From: Ruegeria lacuscaerulensis
GTDB taxonomy: Bacteria > Pseudomonadota > Alphaproteobacteria > Rhodobacterales > Rhodobacteraceae
Assembly: GCF_013031245.1 (NCBI RefSeq)
Contig: NZ_WPZL01000016.1
Location: 1-64,000 of the forward strand
DNA: 64,000 bases
Reading direction: 5' to 3'
Shown here one piece after another: positions 1 to 9,223 of the stretch; position 1 is the first letter of the stretch, and every line of letters starts with the position of its first letter. The translations under genes were made by a program, and so were the position numbers. Below the pieces are notes generated by a model. The model saw only the letters and a program-made list of their open reading frames with translations, searched no databases and was not told the DNA's origin.

Positions 1-677
1 TGCTCACCAATTCCACCGATGCTCTGCCATTTAAAAAGTTTGCGACAGAACCGTTTGTTTTGCGGTCCGGCGCCCCAGGCTATGTCCAAATCATCAGCCA
101 TCACCCCATTGATGCTGCCCTTGCCGCCTTTGACCATAACGGTCTGGAAATCCACGCCGGATTTCTGAGACAGAAGATAAAGCGCATCGGCAACCCGCGG
201 GCTGAACGCTCCGGCCGAAATATCTTCGCCTGGTTTGGCCGCAGCAATCACGTCATGCAGGGTCTTCCAGCCACGAGAGGATTTGGCAAACAGCGCCATC
301 TGAGTGCCTGCTGTAGTGGTCAGCAGGTCAAAATCTTCCAGCGCATAGCCTGCACCACGGGTCGCGTGGGGGCTGTATGTCAACGCCTCGGTTACTGTCA
401 TGCCAATGGTCAGACCATCAGCAGGATCATCCACCAGATCGCGTGCCATGACCGCGCCCCCCTTACCGGCCACATTCTGAGGAATGATCTCCCAACCGTG
501 GCGCTTTGCCAGCTCGGATGCGATCAGTCGAGCCTGGGTGTCTGTTCCCCCTCCCGCGCGAAACGAAATCTTTAGCGTGATCGGGCCGTTTGGTTTCCAG
601 GTCTCGGCAAGTGACATACTGGCACCGGTCAAGGTGCCGACTGCGACAAGGGCAGCGGTGGCGACTGCTTTGAACAT
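1..677 (-). CDS. Tripartite tricarboxylate transporter substrate-binding protein (TctC/Bug family), 3' end cut by window edge
   Basis: This reading frame starts at an ATG at 677 behind a strong GGGAGGAT ribosome site and runs open off the left edge, so about 225 N-terminal residues are present. It opens with a signal peptide (MFKAVATAALVAVGTLTGAS then a site near SLA-ET). The mature protein continues with the Bug-family opening KPNGPITLKISFRAGGGTDT and QNVAGKGGAVMARDL, the region that binds carboxylates. Bug proteins deliver carboxylic acids to TctAB-type membrane subunits, which would lie beyond the window. The MarR gene upstream on the same strand and an operator it shares with this gene suggest substrate-responsive control. 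The substrate cannot be told from sequence. Confidence 0.85.
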   Translation of the reverse strand, partial: MFKAVATAALVAVGTLTGASMSLAETWKPNGPITLKISFRAGGGTDTQARLIASELAKRHGWEIIPQNVAGKGGAVMARDLVDDPADGLTIGMTVTEALTYSPHATRGAGYALEDFDLLTTTAGTQMALFAKSSRGWKTLHDVIAAAKPGEDISAGAFSPRVADALYLLSQKSGVDFQTVMVKGGKGSINGVMADDLDIAWGAGPQNKRFCRKLFKWQSIGGIGE

Positions 678-730
678 TCTATCCTCCCAAATTGAACGCA
701 TTTAGTTCTCAGGAAGACTGTGCCTTACTA

Positions 731-750
731 AATGATGACTAGTCAACAAT
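731..750. promoter_or_regulatory. Probable MarR operator, copy 1
   Basis: AATGATGACTAGTCAACAAT contains the perfect ten-base palindrome TGACTAGTCA at 736-745. It lies about 54 bases upstream of the TctC-type gene. The reverse complement of the site at 1262-1281 matches it at 19 of 20 positions, so the two are very probably binding sites of the MarR protein encoded between them. Confidence 0.65.
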
Positions 751-776
751 AATAGATCAAATGAACAAGTAAAGTG

Positions 777-1250
777 CTATGGATCGTCAAATTCAAGCGA
801 TGAGATGGCGTCAAGTGCATGCCAGAGCCCTTGCATGGCCGTTTCTCCTATAGCATTTTCCAATTGCGCCCGGCGCCGTTCAAAGCGTGGTGCCAACTTG
901 GCCATCAGTGTCTGACCTTCAGGCGTCAATGAAATCAGCTTTTTGCGTTTATTGGCGGCGTCTTCGTGATATTCCACATATCCCTGTTCCACGAGGGCCG
1001 CAGAAACACGGCTGATCAATGCCCGGTCGACAACCATCTGTCGGCTTAGTTCAGAGACAGTGATTTCTTTGAAAATGCTGACAACCCGCATCACGCGATA
1101 TCCGGTCAATCCAAGCGATGTGTCGCTGATGAGCTTTGTTGTCTGCTGCTCCAGAACCTTGTTTACGGTCGCGATCCGAAAAGTAAGGTTGCTTTCCAGC
1201 TCACGTACTTGTCTCAGTTCTGCTTCCAGCTGCATTTCACGTTTTGACAT
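777..1250 (-). CDS. MarR family transcriptional regulator
   Basis: A 157-residue protein with the MarR winged-helix layout: an N-terminal helix, a recognition region around VSELSRQMVVDRALISRVSA, and a wing with YHEDAANKRKKLISLTPEG. The DxRxKxL-type wing segment is typical of the family. The protein probably represses its own gene and the downstream binding-protein gene, because nearly identical 20-bp sites lie in front of each. The inducer is unknown and is presumably the carboxylate taken up by the transporter. The start at 1250 has only a weak ribosome site (GGTAG). The family call is secure; the regulon is inferred from the repeated operator. Confidence 0.85.
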   Translation of the reverse strand: MSKREMQLEAELRQVRELESNLTFRIATVNKVLEQQTTKLISDTSLGLTGYRVMRVVSIFKEITVSELSRQMVVDRALISRVSAALVEQGYVEYHEDAANKRKKLISLTPEGQTLMAKLAPRFERRRAQLENAIGETAMQGLWHALDAISSLEFDDP

Positions 1251-1261
1251 CGCGGCTACCT

Positions 1262-1281
1262 ATTGTTGACTTGTCATCATT
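1262..1281. promoter_or_regulatory. Probable MarR operator, copy 2
   Basis: ATTGTTGACTTGTCATCATT lies 12 to 31 bases upstream of the marR start. It is the inverted copy of the site at 731-750 with one mismatch at the centre. Its position near the translation start fits autorepression. Confidence 0.65.
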
Positions 1282-1965
1282 GGTAAATGATCTCGTGCCT
1301 AGGAGACAAGCCCTGCAGCCCCGTTCCTTCAGAGTCTGGACCGTTTCGACACGACAGCGCGAAACAGATAAAACCATTGGCCTTTGACCCGCGAATAACC
1401 AGCAACCTGCGGCGTTCACTTGACGATCCAACAGTTCAACATCGCATGATGGCTTTGTAGGTTATTGTCCTCGTAATGTCGGGGTGGGGAAGCGTTATGC
1501 TGAATTTTTCCGACCTGTCCTAAGCCAAGGGCTTCCCAATCCCTCTTTCTATGACCGGCGACGTTGTTTGGGCGTACTATCTATTTACTTCAACTTTCGC
1601 GGCGTCGAAGAATTTCCGCGTCACGCGTGATCCACCTTTCTTACGAAACCGATATGGCTAGGGTCGCGCGATTCTTTCCGAAGCTGTTTCGGTATTGGCT
1701 CAGGTCAGGCTTTTCGGCAAACAGTGAACAATTTGACAAAGCCGCAGTAATTGCGGTCGGGTGCTTTTCCAGCCGATTTTGATAACAAAGGGATCGCCTG
1801 CCCGTCGCGCTTTTCGGACACGGGTTATGGGGAAAAGGTTTCGCTGATTTGAAGACGGATCTTTACACCCAACTTTTCAAAAGGCCTATCTCACGCCATT
1901 ATACGACGAAATGGAATAGCAACGTTGGGGCAATGCAAATGCTATCGGAAAAGCGCAAGGAATTC
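1282..1965. other. Intergenic region, about 680 bases, no gene recognised
   Basis: Short open frames occur here on both strands, but none has a convincing ribosome site or a recognisable product. Apart from the MarR site at its left edge and the presumed promoters of marR and the LysR gene, I see nothing I can name. Confidence 0.5.
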
Positions 1966-2838
1966 ATGCCTCCATTGCATTGGCTGCGTGCTTTCTCGGC
2001 TTCGGCCCGGCATCTGAGTTTCACCGATGCCGCACAGGAATTACTGATCACCCAATCTGCGGTAAGCAAACAGGTTCGTCTGCTGGAACAGGCATTGGGG
2101 CAGCAGTTGTTTATCCGGCGTCACCGTGGCCTGAACCTGACCGAGGCGGGGCGCAATTACCTGCCAATTGTCGACCGCGCGTTTAATACGTTGGAACAGG
2201 GAACCCGTTCGTTTCTGGGCTATTCAGCCGGGCGCAATCTTCACCTGAAGGTGAATTACTCTTTCGCATCATTCTGGCTGATGGACTGTCTGGATGAGTT
2301 CATGGATGCCCACCCGGATGTTCAGTTGACTGTCTCAACGGCTCTGTGGGAGCGAGAGTTCCTTGAAACCAGCGCAGATATCGAAATTCACTATGGCCGC
2401 GAGGAGACCTTTCGCGACGGGGCCATTCGACTACGACAAGAAATGCTGATGCCCGTTTGTGCCCCGGAAGTTGCCGCACGGCTGAACACGCCTGACGACC
2501 TGAACGGGGAACGTATTCTCGATCTGACGGGGATCAGCGAGACTTGGGATTTCTGGATTGCTAATTCAGGTGTGAAGGGGTTGGACTTGAACAACCGGCA
2601 CTATTTCAGCACCTATGTCCTGGCGCTGAAAATGGCGCAGGCCGGTAAAGGTGTGACGATGGCGCATACAACCCTTGTCGAACGGGCCTTTGAGCGGGGT
2701 GATCTGGTTGCTCCGTTCGATTGCAAAGTGGTCGGGCGCGACGGATATTTTCTGATCCGGAACAAAGGTGAAACTGCCAACCCCCATGCCGCGCAATTCG
2801 TCGACTGGATACAGGCGAAATTCAATGCCGGGCGGTAG
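1966..2838 (+). CDS. LysR family transcriptional regulator (GcvA-like)
   Basis: A 290-residue LysR protein. The N-terminal helix-turn-helix reads HWLRAFSASARHLSFTDAA, followed by LLITQSAVSKQVRLLEQAL and LFIRRHRGLNLTEAG, as in the GcvA/AmpR branch. An effector-binding domain fills the rest. I place the start at the ATG at 1966, four bases behind AAGGA and directly before PPLHWLRAF, where family members usually begin. The frame is open upstream to a TTG at 1849, but that extension has no family counterpart. The target is unknown. The nearest gene is the glutathione S-transferase 210 bases downstream on the same strand, which may be controlled or merely adjacent. Confidence 0.85.
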   Translation: MPPLHWLRAFSASARHLSFTDAAQELLITQSAVSKQVRLLEQALGQQLFIRRHRGLNLTEAGRNYLPIVDRAFNTLEQGTRSFLGYSAGRNLHLKVNYSFASFWLMDCLDEFMDAHPDVQLTVSTALWEREFLETSADIEIHYGREETFRDGAIRLRQEMLMPVCAPEVAARLNTPDDLNGERILDLTGISETWDFWIANSGVKGLDLNNRHYFSTYVLALKMAQAGKGVTMAHTTLVERAFERGDLVAPFDCKVVGRDGYFLIRNKGETANPHAAQFVDWIQAKFNAGR

Positions 2839-3047
2839 ACTGACCCCTGCGTAAGTCAGCTCGATGCCAGTCGCAACGAATACCTGATTTGTCGTCGATC
2901 CGGACTTCCGTTAGCACGATTTTCTTTAAATCGGGTCATTGCGATAACAACGATAAACCACTCTGAAAGCCGTGTGGGTTTTATTGTACCAGAAATCACA
3001 TTGATTAGAATTTGATCCTGTCAGCGTTTTGTCGGATATTTTGCGGC

Positions 3048-3788
3048 ATGACACAGCACCCCATCCTGTGGACGTTTCGCCGCTGCCCGTACGCAATGAG
3101 GGCTCGCCTTGCCATCATGAGCGCGGGTGTGGCCGTGGAACTGCGCGAAGTTCTGCTGAGGAATAAACCACATGCGTTCCTGCAAACATCACCTTCGGGA
3201 ACGGTGCCCGCACTCCGGCTGGAAGATCAGGTCTTGGACGAAAGTCTGGACATCATGATCTGGGCGCTCAGAAAAAACGACCCGCAGCAGCTTTTGGACA
3301 TGCCGGAGGAGGGCTGGAGCCTGATTGCAACCAACGACGGTCCATTCAAGGCTGCGCTGGATCATACAAAATATGCCACGCGCTATCCGGATCTGGATGA
3401 GACAGCTGAGCGCGCCAAAGCCGCCGCCTATCTGGTCGAACTCAATGACCGGTTGAATGGTCGGCATTGGTTGTTCGGCGACAGGCCAACTCTGGCCGAC
3501 TTGGCCCTGCTGCCGTTTGTCCGGCAGTTTGCCCAAATAGATAGGGTGTGGTTCGACGCGCAGGCGTGGCCACACCTGATCGCCTGGTTGGATCGGTTTT
3601 TGGACAGCGAACCCTTTGCGCTCGTCATGGACAAATATGCGCCTTGGTCCGAAGGCGATGCGCAGGTTTGGTTTGGTGGAAAGAGGGCTTCAAAAACCAC
3701 TCACACGCTCGACCAGCCAGAAAATCGACACACAGCCGATGAAATAGCCGGTCAGGGGAATGGCGATCGGTTGAGCGTCAGTAGATAG
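3048..3788 (+). CDS. Glutathione S-transferase family protein
   Basis: A 246-residue protein with an N-terminal thioredoxin fold starting TQHPILWTFRRCPYAMRARL. The CPYA motif (Cys13) sits where glutathione is bound. The cis-Pro segment SPSGTVPALRLED and DESLDIM follow. The C-terminal helical domain carries the usual FGDRPTLADLALLPF segment. It probably conjugates or reduces small electrophiles with glutathione in the cytoplasm; the substrate is unknown. The last 33 residues or so, from the second half of the gene end at 3690 on, are read antiparallel to the end of the HupE-like gene. That tail looks unlike the family, so the frame may simply have drifted to a later stop. Confidence 0.85.
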   Translation: MTQHPILWTFRRCPYAMRARLAIMSAGVAVELREVLLRNKPHAFLQTSPSGTVPALRLEDQVLDESLDIMIWALRKNDPQQLLDMPEEGWSLIATNDGPFKAALDHTKYATRYPDLDETAERAKAAAYLVELNDRLNGRHWLFGDRPTLADLALLPFVRQFAQIDRVWFDAQAWPHLIAWLDRFLDSEPFALVMDKYAPWSEGDAQVWFGGKRASKTTHTLDQPENRHTADEIAGQGNGDRLSVSR

Positions 3789-4691
3789 GGATGGCGCAAG
3801 GCGGCGCCACAGGAAGATCGTAAACAGGATAACTGCGATAAACGTGAGCTGTCCTGCTTCGACGCCAATATTGAAGGCAAGCAGTGCTGCGAAGATATCC
3901 TGGGACGGCAAACCGATTTCCGACAAAGCGCCCGCAAATCCAAGCCCGTGTAGCAGACCGAAGCAAAAGCACACGATCCACGGGTACTGTTCGGACAGCC
4001 GAAGCTGACCATCCTTGTGTTTGAGGATTTCCAGCGCAAGAAACACGATTGAAAGGGCGATCACGGCTTCGACCGGAGGTCCCGGAACGTGCAATACACC
4101 GAAAGTGGCCAAGGCCAACGTGATCGAATGAGCCACCGTAAAAGCCGTGACCGCACCCACCAGCCGCCATGGGGAGCGCACCAGAACAAGCAGTGCGAAG
4201 ATGAAAAGCAGGTGATCCCAGCCTTCGAGAATATGTTCGAACCCCAACTGGAAGTAGCTGAGGAATACGATCCACGTCGTCGGGCGTTCCGGTATGATCT
4301 GGCTTGGCGCATTAGGTGTAAACCGCAAGGTTGTCGCGTTTGAATTCAGTGGTTGCAAACGCACCAAGACATCGTTTCTTTGGGTTTCGAGACCGTCTAT
4401 GGTTATGGAGTGCCCGGCCAACCCTGCATTGCATTCCACGACCCAGGCAGACATCCAGGCAACGCCGTCCGAAATGGGCTCAGGACCTCGCGCTGGTACG
4501 CAATGTTCAGGCAGGCGCGCGTCGATCCCCATGGGCCGGCCATTTACATCTGGCTGCCGCCAAAGAACCTGCCATGTTTCCGATGCCAATTGCCGGAGAT
4601 CCAGATATCCCGGGTCCAGTGCATGGGCATGTGCGGATTTCCCGGCGCCTACCATCCAGACCGCCAGCAGCAGGCAGAAGACCGACCTCAT
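3690..4691 (-). CDS. HupE/UreJ family membrane protein
   Basis: A 333-residue protein with a signal peptide (about residues 1-22) and an extracytoplasmic domain to about residue 135. A membrane block of roughly six helices follows. The HupE/UreJ hallmark GFEHILEGWDHLLF is present, with His153 and His160 placed to bind metal, and a second conserved GLLHGLGFAG lies later. HupE relatives are nickel or cobalt permeases, but this long form with an N-terminal domain is a separate, functionally uncertain branch. It is the last gene of a minus-strand operon and overlaps the upstream ppiC-type gene by four bases (4688-4691). There is no hydrogenase or urease gene nearby, so nickel transport is only a possibility. 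Confidence 0.8.
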   Translation of the reverse strand: MRSVFCLLLAVWMVGAGKSAHAHALDPGYLDLRQLASETWQVLWRQPDVNGRPMGIDARLPEHCVPARGPEPISDGVAWMSAWVVECNAGLAGHSITIDGLETQRNDVLVRLQPLNSNATTLRFTPNAPSQIIPERPTTWIVFLSYFQLGFEHILEGWDHLLFIFALLVLVRSPWRLVGAVTAFTVAHSITLALATFGVLHVPGPPVEAVIALSIVFLALEILKHKDGQLRLSEQYPWIVCFCFGLLHGLGFAGALSEIGLPSQDIFAALLAFNIGVEAGQLTFIAVILFTIFLWRRLAPSLSTDAQPIAIPLTGYFIGCVSIFWLVERVSGF

Positions 4692-5518
4692 TTTTTGGCC
4701 TCTTCAAAGACCGGCAGTTCGATTTGGTAATGGGCAACAAGAGAGTCGTATTGGGCCTGCGCCAGTTCTTCCCCAGTTTCCCGGCGCCATTCCTGTAGAA
4801 CAATATCGCGAATGTCTTCCAGCGGCGGTAGCTTCGCGGGCGAAGAGCCAGTGATCCGGGCAAGATGGTACCCGTACCCTGATTGAATCGGACCCGACCA
4901 GACATCTGGTTCCAATTGTTCGAGGGACTTCGCGAACCCTTGGCCAAATGCCGAGTCCACGACCCGGTTGGCCGACAAAGGCATGGATTTTGGCAACAGG
5001 GATTGTAGCCCGGCGGCTGACCAGTCTGATCCGGAATTCAGGGCTGCCAGAGTTAGTTCGACATCACCGGCCTTGGGGGTTTCACCCAGATATACCTGAT
5101 CGAAGGCGATACGCGGTGACGTCGAGAACCGCTCGGGATTTGCGGCGAGAAATTCTTCCAGGACGTCATCCTCCGGAATCACGGACGCTGCAACGGCGCT
5201 TGTCAAAAAGTCCATCTTTCGCGCCAGTCGGGCACGGATCACCTGATCGCCTTGATCCAATCCCAGCTTTCGCGCTTCTCGCACAAGAACTTCCTCACGG
5301 ACCAATGCGTCTATCAACGCCTGAATTTCCTTGTTGTTTGGCGGGCGGTTCCAGCTGGTTTCAAAGCGCGAAATCAAAAGCTCGAGGTCTTTGTTGTCGA
5401 CCGTGATGATTTCACCCGGTTCGGGATATTCGCCTTCGGGAGTAACCAGATAAAACCAGCCAAAGATGGCTAGCCCAATCAGTACGAAATGAAACAGGGG
5501 TTCTTTAAATACGCGCAT
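4688..5518 (-). CDS. Membrane-anchored PpiC-type peptidyl-prolyl isomerase
   Basis: A 276-residue protein. Its N-terminal membrane segment (about residues 8-25) is followed by a periplasmic helical domain with VREEVLVREARKLGLDQGD, the usual SurA/PpiC chaperone helix. The parvulin domain ends with GPIQSGYGYHLARITGSSP. Proteins of this type assist folding of exported proteins. It is translationally coupled to the HupE-like gene by a four-base overlap and follows the DUF3604 gene after 156 bases. It may help fold one of these exported partners. That link is inferred from gene order only. Confidence 0.85.
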   Translation of the reverse strand: MRVFKEPLFHFVLIGLAIFGWFYLVTPEGEYPEPGEIITVDNKDLELLISRFETSWNRPPNNKEIQALIDALVREEVLVREARKLGLDQGDQVIRARLARKMDFLTSAVAASVIPEDDVLEEFLAANPERFSTSPRIAFDQVYLGETPKAGDVELTLAALNSGSDWSAAGLQSLLPKSMPLSANRVVDSAFGQGFAKSLEQLEPDVWSGPIQSGYGYHLARITGSSPAKLPPLEDIRDIVLQEWRRETGEELAQAQYDSLVAHYQIELPVFEEAKK

Positions 5519-5674
5519 GTAAGCTCTCGACTATGTTTCCAACCGAACAGCATTGCTGAATTGAGCATCAGACCAGGGCAAATGGCCAGCCCGATTATCC
5601 GGGGACTTGGTATATCCGAAAACTCTCCAGGCAGTGATTCCTGCCCGGAGCGTTTGATATCTGCTGAAAGTCGT

Positions 5675-7597
5675 TTACTCGGCGGGCGTGTACCAGATGG
5701 GTGAAGAATAGGCGCGTTCCTGATGTACCAGCTGTGCCTCTTCCGGCAGGTCGACACCGAACCTAAGCTTGTCGTACAGAACCCAACGTGGTGTCGGAAT
5801 TTCCAGTACCCGCACGTAATAAAAGGCGCGCGCATTCGGGTCGAAATCGGGATCGGTCCAGACCGTTACCAGCTCAGATGCGCCGATCGTATTGCTCCAG
5901 CTTGCCGTTTCGAGGTTTACAGTATTGCCGACCTCGGGCAACTGTCCGTCGGCGTCCAGCGTGCGATCATCCGACCACGCGACGTTGTAGACTTTTTCGT
6001 GCATTTCACCATCGGCACCCAGCCAACCTTTTACGACCTGAACCCGGTCCAGGTTTGCGCCAACAGGGTCACGCAGGGCGCCAATCAAAAAGGTCGGCGC
6101 GCCGTCACCCTCACGCGGGCGCATGTCGCTGCCCATTGGGACGCCCTTGGTGTAACCGACGTCCGCCACAAGTCGGGTCAATAAATCCTCTTCGGCAAAG
6201 TCCCAGCCGCCGAAAAAGCGCAAGCCAATCCGGGGCCCTGTGGTGGCGTAGGTTTCCCGGCGTTTGAACGCATCGAAAATGGCTGACCGTGTGTTCCCGG
6301 ACGCCCAAACTGCGGTGTAGCCGGACGCAACCAGAGTATGACCTTCAAAGGCTCCCAGGTCGCTTTCGACAAAGGGATGAAGAACCCGCGTTGCGGAAGG
6401 TTCGGCGCTGACAGATTTGCCAAAATAGTTCTCTTCTTCAGCGGTCGCGAGAGACGTATGGCTGTCCGTCGCGCCTCCCATGCCGAACTTATAGGGGTTC
6501 ACACCGAATTTCTCCTCCAGCGCCAGGCCGCGCTTGAGTGCCTCACGCGCGTATTCCCCGGCCAGCATGTCATCGGTCTTGAGCTCGGTGATATCCAGAT
6601 TGCCAACGTCCCAGTTTTCATAATCGGCAAACGGGTCATCGGGGCTCAGATAGGGGTGCGCTTCGCCGTCCCCTTTGATCTGCGTGACTTCGTAATGTGG
6701 TTCCCACTTTGCACGGTTCTGAACATATTCCTCATCGACTTTACCACCGTGATAAGTGTCTTCGGTTGGGAACATCCATCCATTCGACAGGTTGCCGTTA
6801 TGCGCAAATGCAACGGCGCGGCCGCCGGTTTTGTCCTGGTATTCCTCAAGCCAGGCATAAAGCGCTTTTGGGTCCGTATCACCGTATGGAGGCTGCGTGA
6901 CCGGGGGCACCATCTGCAGCGCGCGGATCGGACCGTCGCGAAGCATGACGTTTCGGTGCAGGTTGAATCCTTTCGGCACCGACGTCCATTCGAACCCGAT
7001 AAATGCGGTAAAGGTGCCGGGATCGTTATGACGCTCTGCCGCCATAACGATTTGCTCCCACGTAAACGCAAATGCGTCGGCACCGGGGCTGTAGGATTCC
7101 AACAGGATTTCGGGCAGGGTCATCTGGGAAAAGTTTGTGATGATATCGAAGGCTGCCTTGGCCGCATTTTCACCGCCCGCTTTATAGCCTTCGTACCATT
7201 CCAACCCTTTTGGATCTGCAAGAACACCAGGTTTCCCGGCTTGAAGGTCGGGTGCAAACCCCATCAGGTCCGTGTGATCCGTAAGAACCATCCAGTCCAG
7301 TGGCCTTGCCAGCCGAACCGGTTGGCCCGTGGACGAAATAACCTGCTCACCTTTTGCGAAACGCCATGCGTCGTCCGGCAACAATGTGTTCCCAAATGCA
7401 CCGGCATCCAGTGAAAGGCCCGTGTGCAAATGCGTGTCCCCCCAAAGGGGACGTTCAGGAAAAGTCCGATTTGCATAGGGAGAGAACGGTCGTTCGGCGA
7501 ATGTACCCTCAGCGGCTTCTTTGCTTGGCACAGCGTCAGCAAGGACGCTGAATGGAAGTGAAGCCATGGTCAGTAGACATAAAGTAAGTCGAAGCAT
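5675..7597 (-). CDS. Exported DUF3604 family protein (PHP-like metal-binding fold)
   Basis: A 640-residue protein with a clear signal peptide (cleavage near VLA-DA, residue 20). The mature part begins with [10 protein letters not shown] (His56, His58), then VLTDHTD (Asp107, His108), and later GGATDSHT. This pattern of His and Asp resembles PHP-superfamily phosphoesterases, so a metal-dependent hydrolase in the periplasm is plausible. DUF3604 proteins have no established substrate that I know of. The gene is first in a minus-strand set with the PpiC-type isomerase and HupE-like protein, an arrangement I recall as recurrent in marine proteobacteria. The start has a GGGAGGAT ribosome site. Confidence 0.85.
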   Translation of the reverse strand: MLRLTLCLLTMASLPFSVLADAVPSKEAAEGTFAERPFSPYANRTFPERPLWGDTHLHTGLSLDAGAFGNTLLPDDAWRFAKGEQVISSTGQPVRLARPLDWMVLTDHTDLMGFAPDLQAGKPGVLADPKGLEWYEGYKAGGENAAKAAFDIITNFSQMTLPEILLESYSPGADAFAFTWEQIVMAAERHNDPGTFTAFIGFEWTSVPKGFNLHRNVMLRDGPIRALQMVPPVTQPPYGDTDPKALYAWLEEYQDKTGGRAVAFAHNGNLSNGWMFPTEDTYHGGKVDEEYVQNRAKWEPHYEVTQIKGDGEAHPYLSPDDPFADYENWDVGNLDITELKTDDMLAGEYAREALKRGLALEEKFGVNPYKFGMGGATDSHTSLATAEEENYFGKSVSAEPSATRVLHPFVESDLGAFEGHTLVASGYTAVWASGNTRSAIFDAFKRRETYATTGPRIGLRFFGGWDFAEEDLLTRLVADVGYTKGVPMGSDMRPREGDGAPTFLIGALRDPVGANLDRVQVVKGWLGADGEMHEKVYNVAWSDDRTLDADGQLPEVGNTVNLETASWSNTIGASELVTVWTDPDFDPNARAFYYVRVLEIPTPRWVLYDKLRFGVDLPEEAQLVHQERAYSSPIWYTPAE

Positions 7598-7875
7598 TAA
7601 ATCCTCCCAATCAAATAGCTCCGCAATGCCGGGTGCCAGAGTTGCTCATTTCCTATATTCAAAAGTCACAATATCATTATGCATGTGAATTGTGTGATAA
7701 ATTTTGTCTTGCCTAATCTGCTGGTTGGACGAGAGTTGCCGATACAGTTTCAGGAGCACCCAACCGTGTTGGCAATTCAACCTGTGTGATCTGGGCTGTC
7801 AGGTCTTGGCAATTGACTTATGGTTCTTAGCCGAATTCGGCCGGACAGAGAGAGTTTCAATAGAAAGGTTCCGAC

Positions 7876-8721
7876 ATGTCTCAATTCAAAGTGAACGTCA
7901 TCGGCGCCGGGCGTGTGGGGCAAACTCTGATCCGCTTGCTGGACGATCTTGACGACTATTTTGTCCAGGATGTTGTGAGTGCGAGGTATCAATCTGCTCA
8001 GGAGGCGGCCCGATTGACAGGCAATGGCCGGGCAGTGGAAGACTTTTCGGACCTGCGGCCCGCCAACCTGTGGATTATATCAGTTCCCGATTCTCAAATT
8101 TCCGCTGCCGCCGCCAAACTGGAGAGTGCTTTCAGAGATCGCAATTCGGATTATCAATCCTCGGCCGCGTTCCATTGCAGCGGCTATTTCCCGGCCGAGC
8201 AGATGGCTCCGTTGCGAAGGTTGAACTGGCGGCTCGCAAGTGCTCATCCGGTGCTGTCTTTCGCTGTTCCTTTGGCCGCACAGGAGCAATTCAAAGGCGC
8301 GCTTTGCGGGCTGGAAGGGGACGAGGAGGCCAAAAAGTTAATTCAGCCCATGCTGGAGAAAATGGGCGCTGAGTGTTTTTCCATCCGGTCTGAAAGCAAA
8401 AGTCTTTACCACGCGGCGGCCGTGATCTCGAATAATTTCACTGTGGTTTTGCAAGCCATTGCGCGTGAAGCCTGGGCTGAGGCAGGTGTTTCTGACGAGG
8501 TTGCTCAACAGCTCAATGCAAAGCTTCTCGATAGCACAGCTCAAAATGTGGCCGCATTCGGCCCGCAGCAGGCGCTGACCGGTCCCGCTGCCAGGGGCGA
8601 TGAACTGGTTGTTTCGGAGCAAGGCGACGACGTCGCCAGTTGGTACCCGGAAGCTGGCAATATTTACAAGCAGATGAGCAATATGGCACGAAACCTGAAA
8701 GTGCATGGCACTACGCGGTGA
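7876..8721 (+). CDS. Rossmann-like and DUF2520 domain protein
   Basis: A 281-residue protein. The N-terminal Rossmann fold has the dinucleotide motif NVIGAGRVGQTL (residues 8-19) and DLWIIS-like strands (ANLWIISVPDSQI). A C-terminal DUF2520 helical domain contains YHAAAVISNNFTVVL. The layout resembles ketopantoate reductase and F420-dependent NADP oxidoreductases, so an NAD(P)-dependent reductase is likely, but the substrate is unknown. It stands alone: the DUF3604 gene is divergent upstream and 500 bases of non-coding DNA follow. An AAAGG ribosome site precedes the ATG. Confidence 0.8.
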   Translation: MSQFKVNVIGAGRVGQTLIRLLDDLDDYFVQDVVSARYQSAQEAARLTGNGRAVEDFSDLRPANLWIISVPDSQISAAAAKLESAFRDRNSDYQSSAAFHCSGYFPAEQMAPLRRLNWRLASAHPVLSFAVPLAAQEQFKGALCGLEGDEEAKKLIQPMLEKMGAECFSIRSESKSLYHAAAVISNNFTVVLQAIAREAWAEAGVSDEVAQQLNAKLLDSTAQNVAAFGPQQALTGPAARGDELVVSEQGDDVASWYPEAGNIYKQMSNMARNLKVHGTTR

Positions 8722-9171
8722 CCGATTCCCATGGGCAATTCTGATGTCAGCAAATGTGAACGGCGTCTGATCGGCCAAAGGCTTGACGCTATTACCTGCG
8801 CCCGGACTGCAAATTGGTGCCGGATGCCAAGGTCCACTTCGGAGGGTATCAGGGCAGCAAGCTAAGCACGGCCTCGCCGCAGCAATGGTGCCGACCGTTA
8901 ACCCTGCGCTGTCCGCGTTCAGTGGCAAACATCGCTCTGCCACATATCTCCCAAGAGATCAGGAAGCAGATTTTGGCTCTCGGCAATGCGAGGCGATCAT
9001 ATGCACGAGACCGACCCAGAAATTATTTGCTCGGTATTGGCGCCGAGAGGGCAGGAAAGCCCCCGAGCCAGACGGATTTTCATCTGGATCGGACAATTCG
9101 GATAGTCCGTTAAGTCGTTTTCAATAGCGAGACTGCGCTGATTTGGCAGTTCCCAGTTGTGATTTTAACGT
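8722..9171. other. Intergenic region upstream of the biotin operon, no gene recognised
   Basis: Several overlapping open frames cross this stretch, but none has a family pattern or a good ribosome site. Only its right end, with the BioR-like sites, can be interpreted. Confidence 0.5.
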
Positions 9172-9181
9172 TTATCGATAT
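9172..9181. promoter_or_regulatory. BioR-type operator, imperfect upstream copy
   Basis: TTATCGATAT matches the alphaproteobacterial BioR consensus TTATMKATAA at nine of ten positions. It sits 31 bases before the perfect copy at 9213-9222, so the pair could bind two dimers over the bioB promoter. Confidence 0.5.
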
Positions 9182-9212
9182 TAGAAATGTCAGGAACATA
9201 GTATTGGGGAAA

Positions 9213-9222
9213 TTATCGATAA
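9213..9222. promoter_or_regulatory. BioR operator overlapping the bioB leader
   Basis: TTATCGATAA is a perfect palindrome and a full match to the BioR consensus TTATMKATAA. It ends one base before the bioB ATG at 9224, so a bound repressor would block transcription into the operon. The GntR regulator at the far end of the biotin operon is the obvious protein for it. Confidence 0.75.
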
Positions 9223-9223
9223 A

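Noticed and set aside
1564..1782. A 72-codon plus-strand frame in the gap before the LysR gene
   Set aside because: No ribosome site, no recognisable pattern, and base use like the surrounding non-coding DNA.
1849..1965. N-terminal extension of the LysR gene from a TTG
   Set aside because: The 39 extra residues match no LysR pattern, and a better ATG with AAGGA lies at 1966.
8783..9127. Overlapping frames of about 100 codons between the DUF2520 gene and bioB
   Set aside because: Three frames compete over the same stretch, none resembling a family or having a proper start signal.
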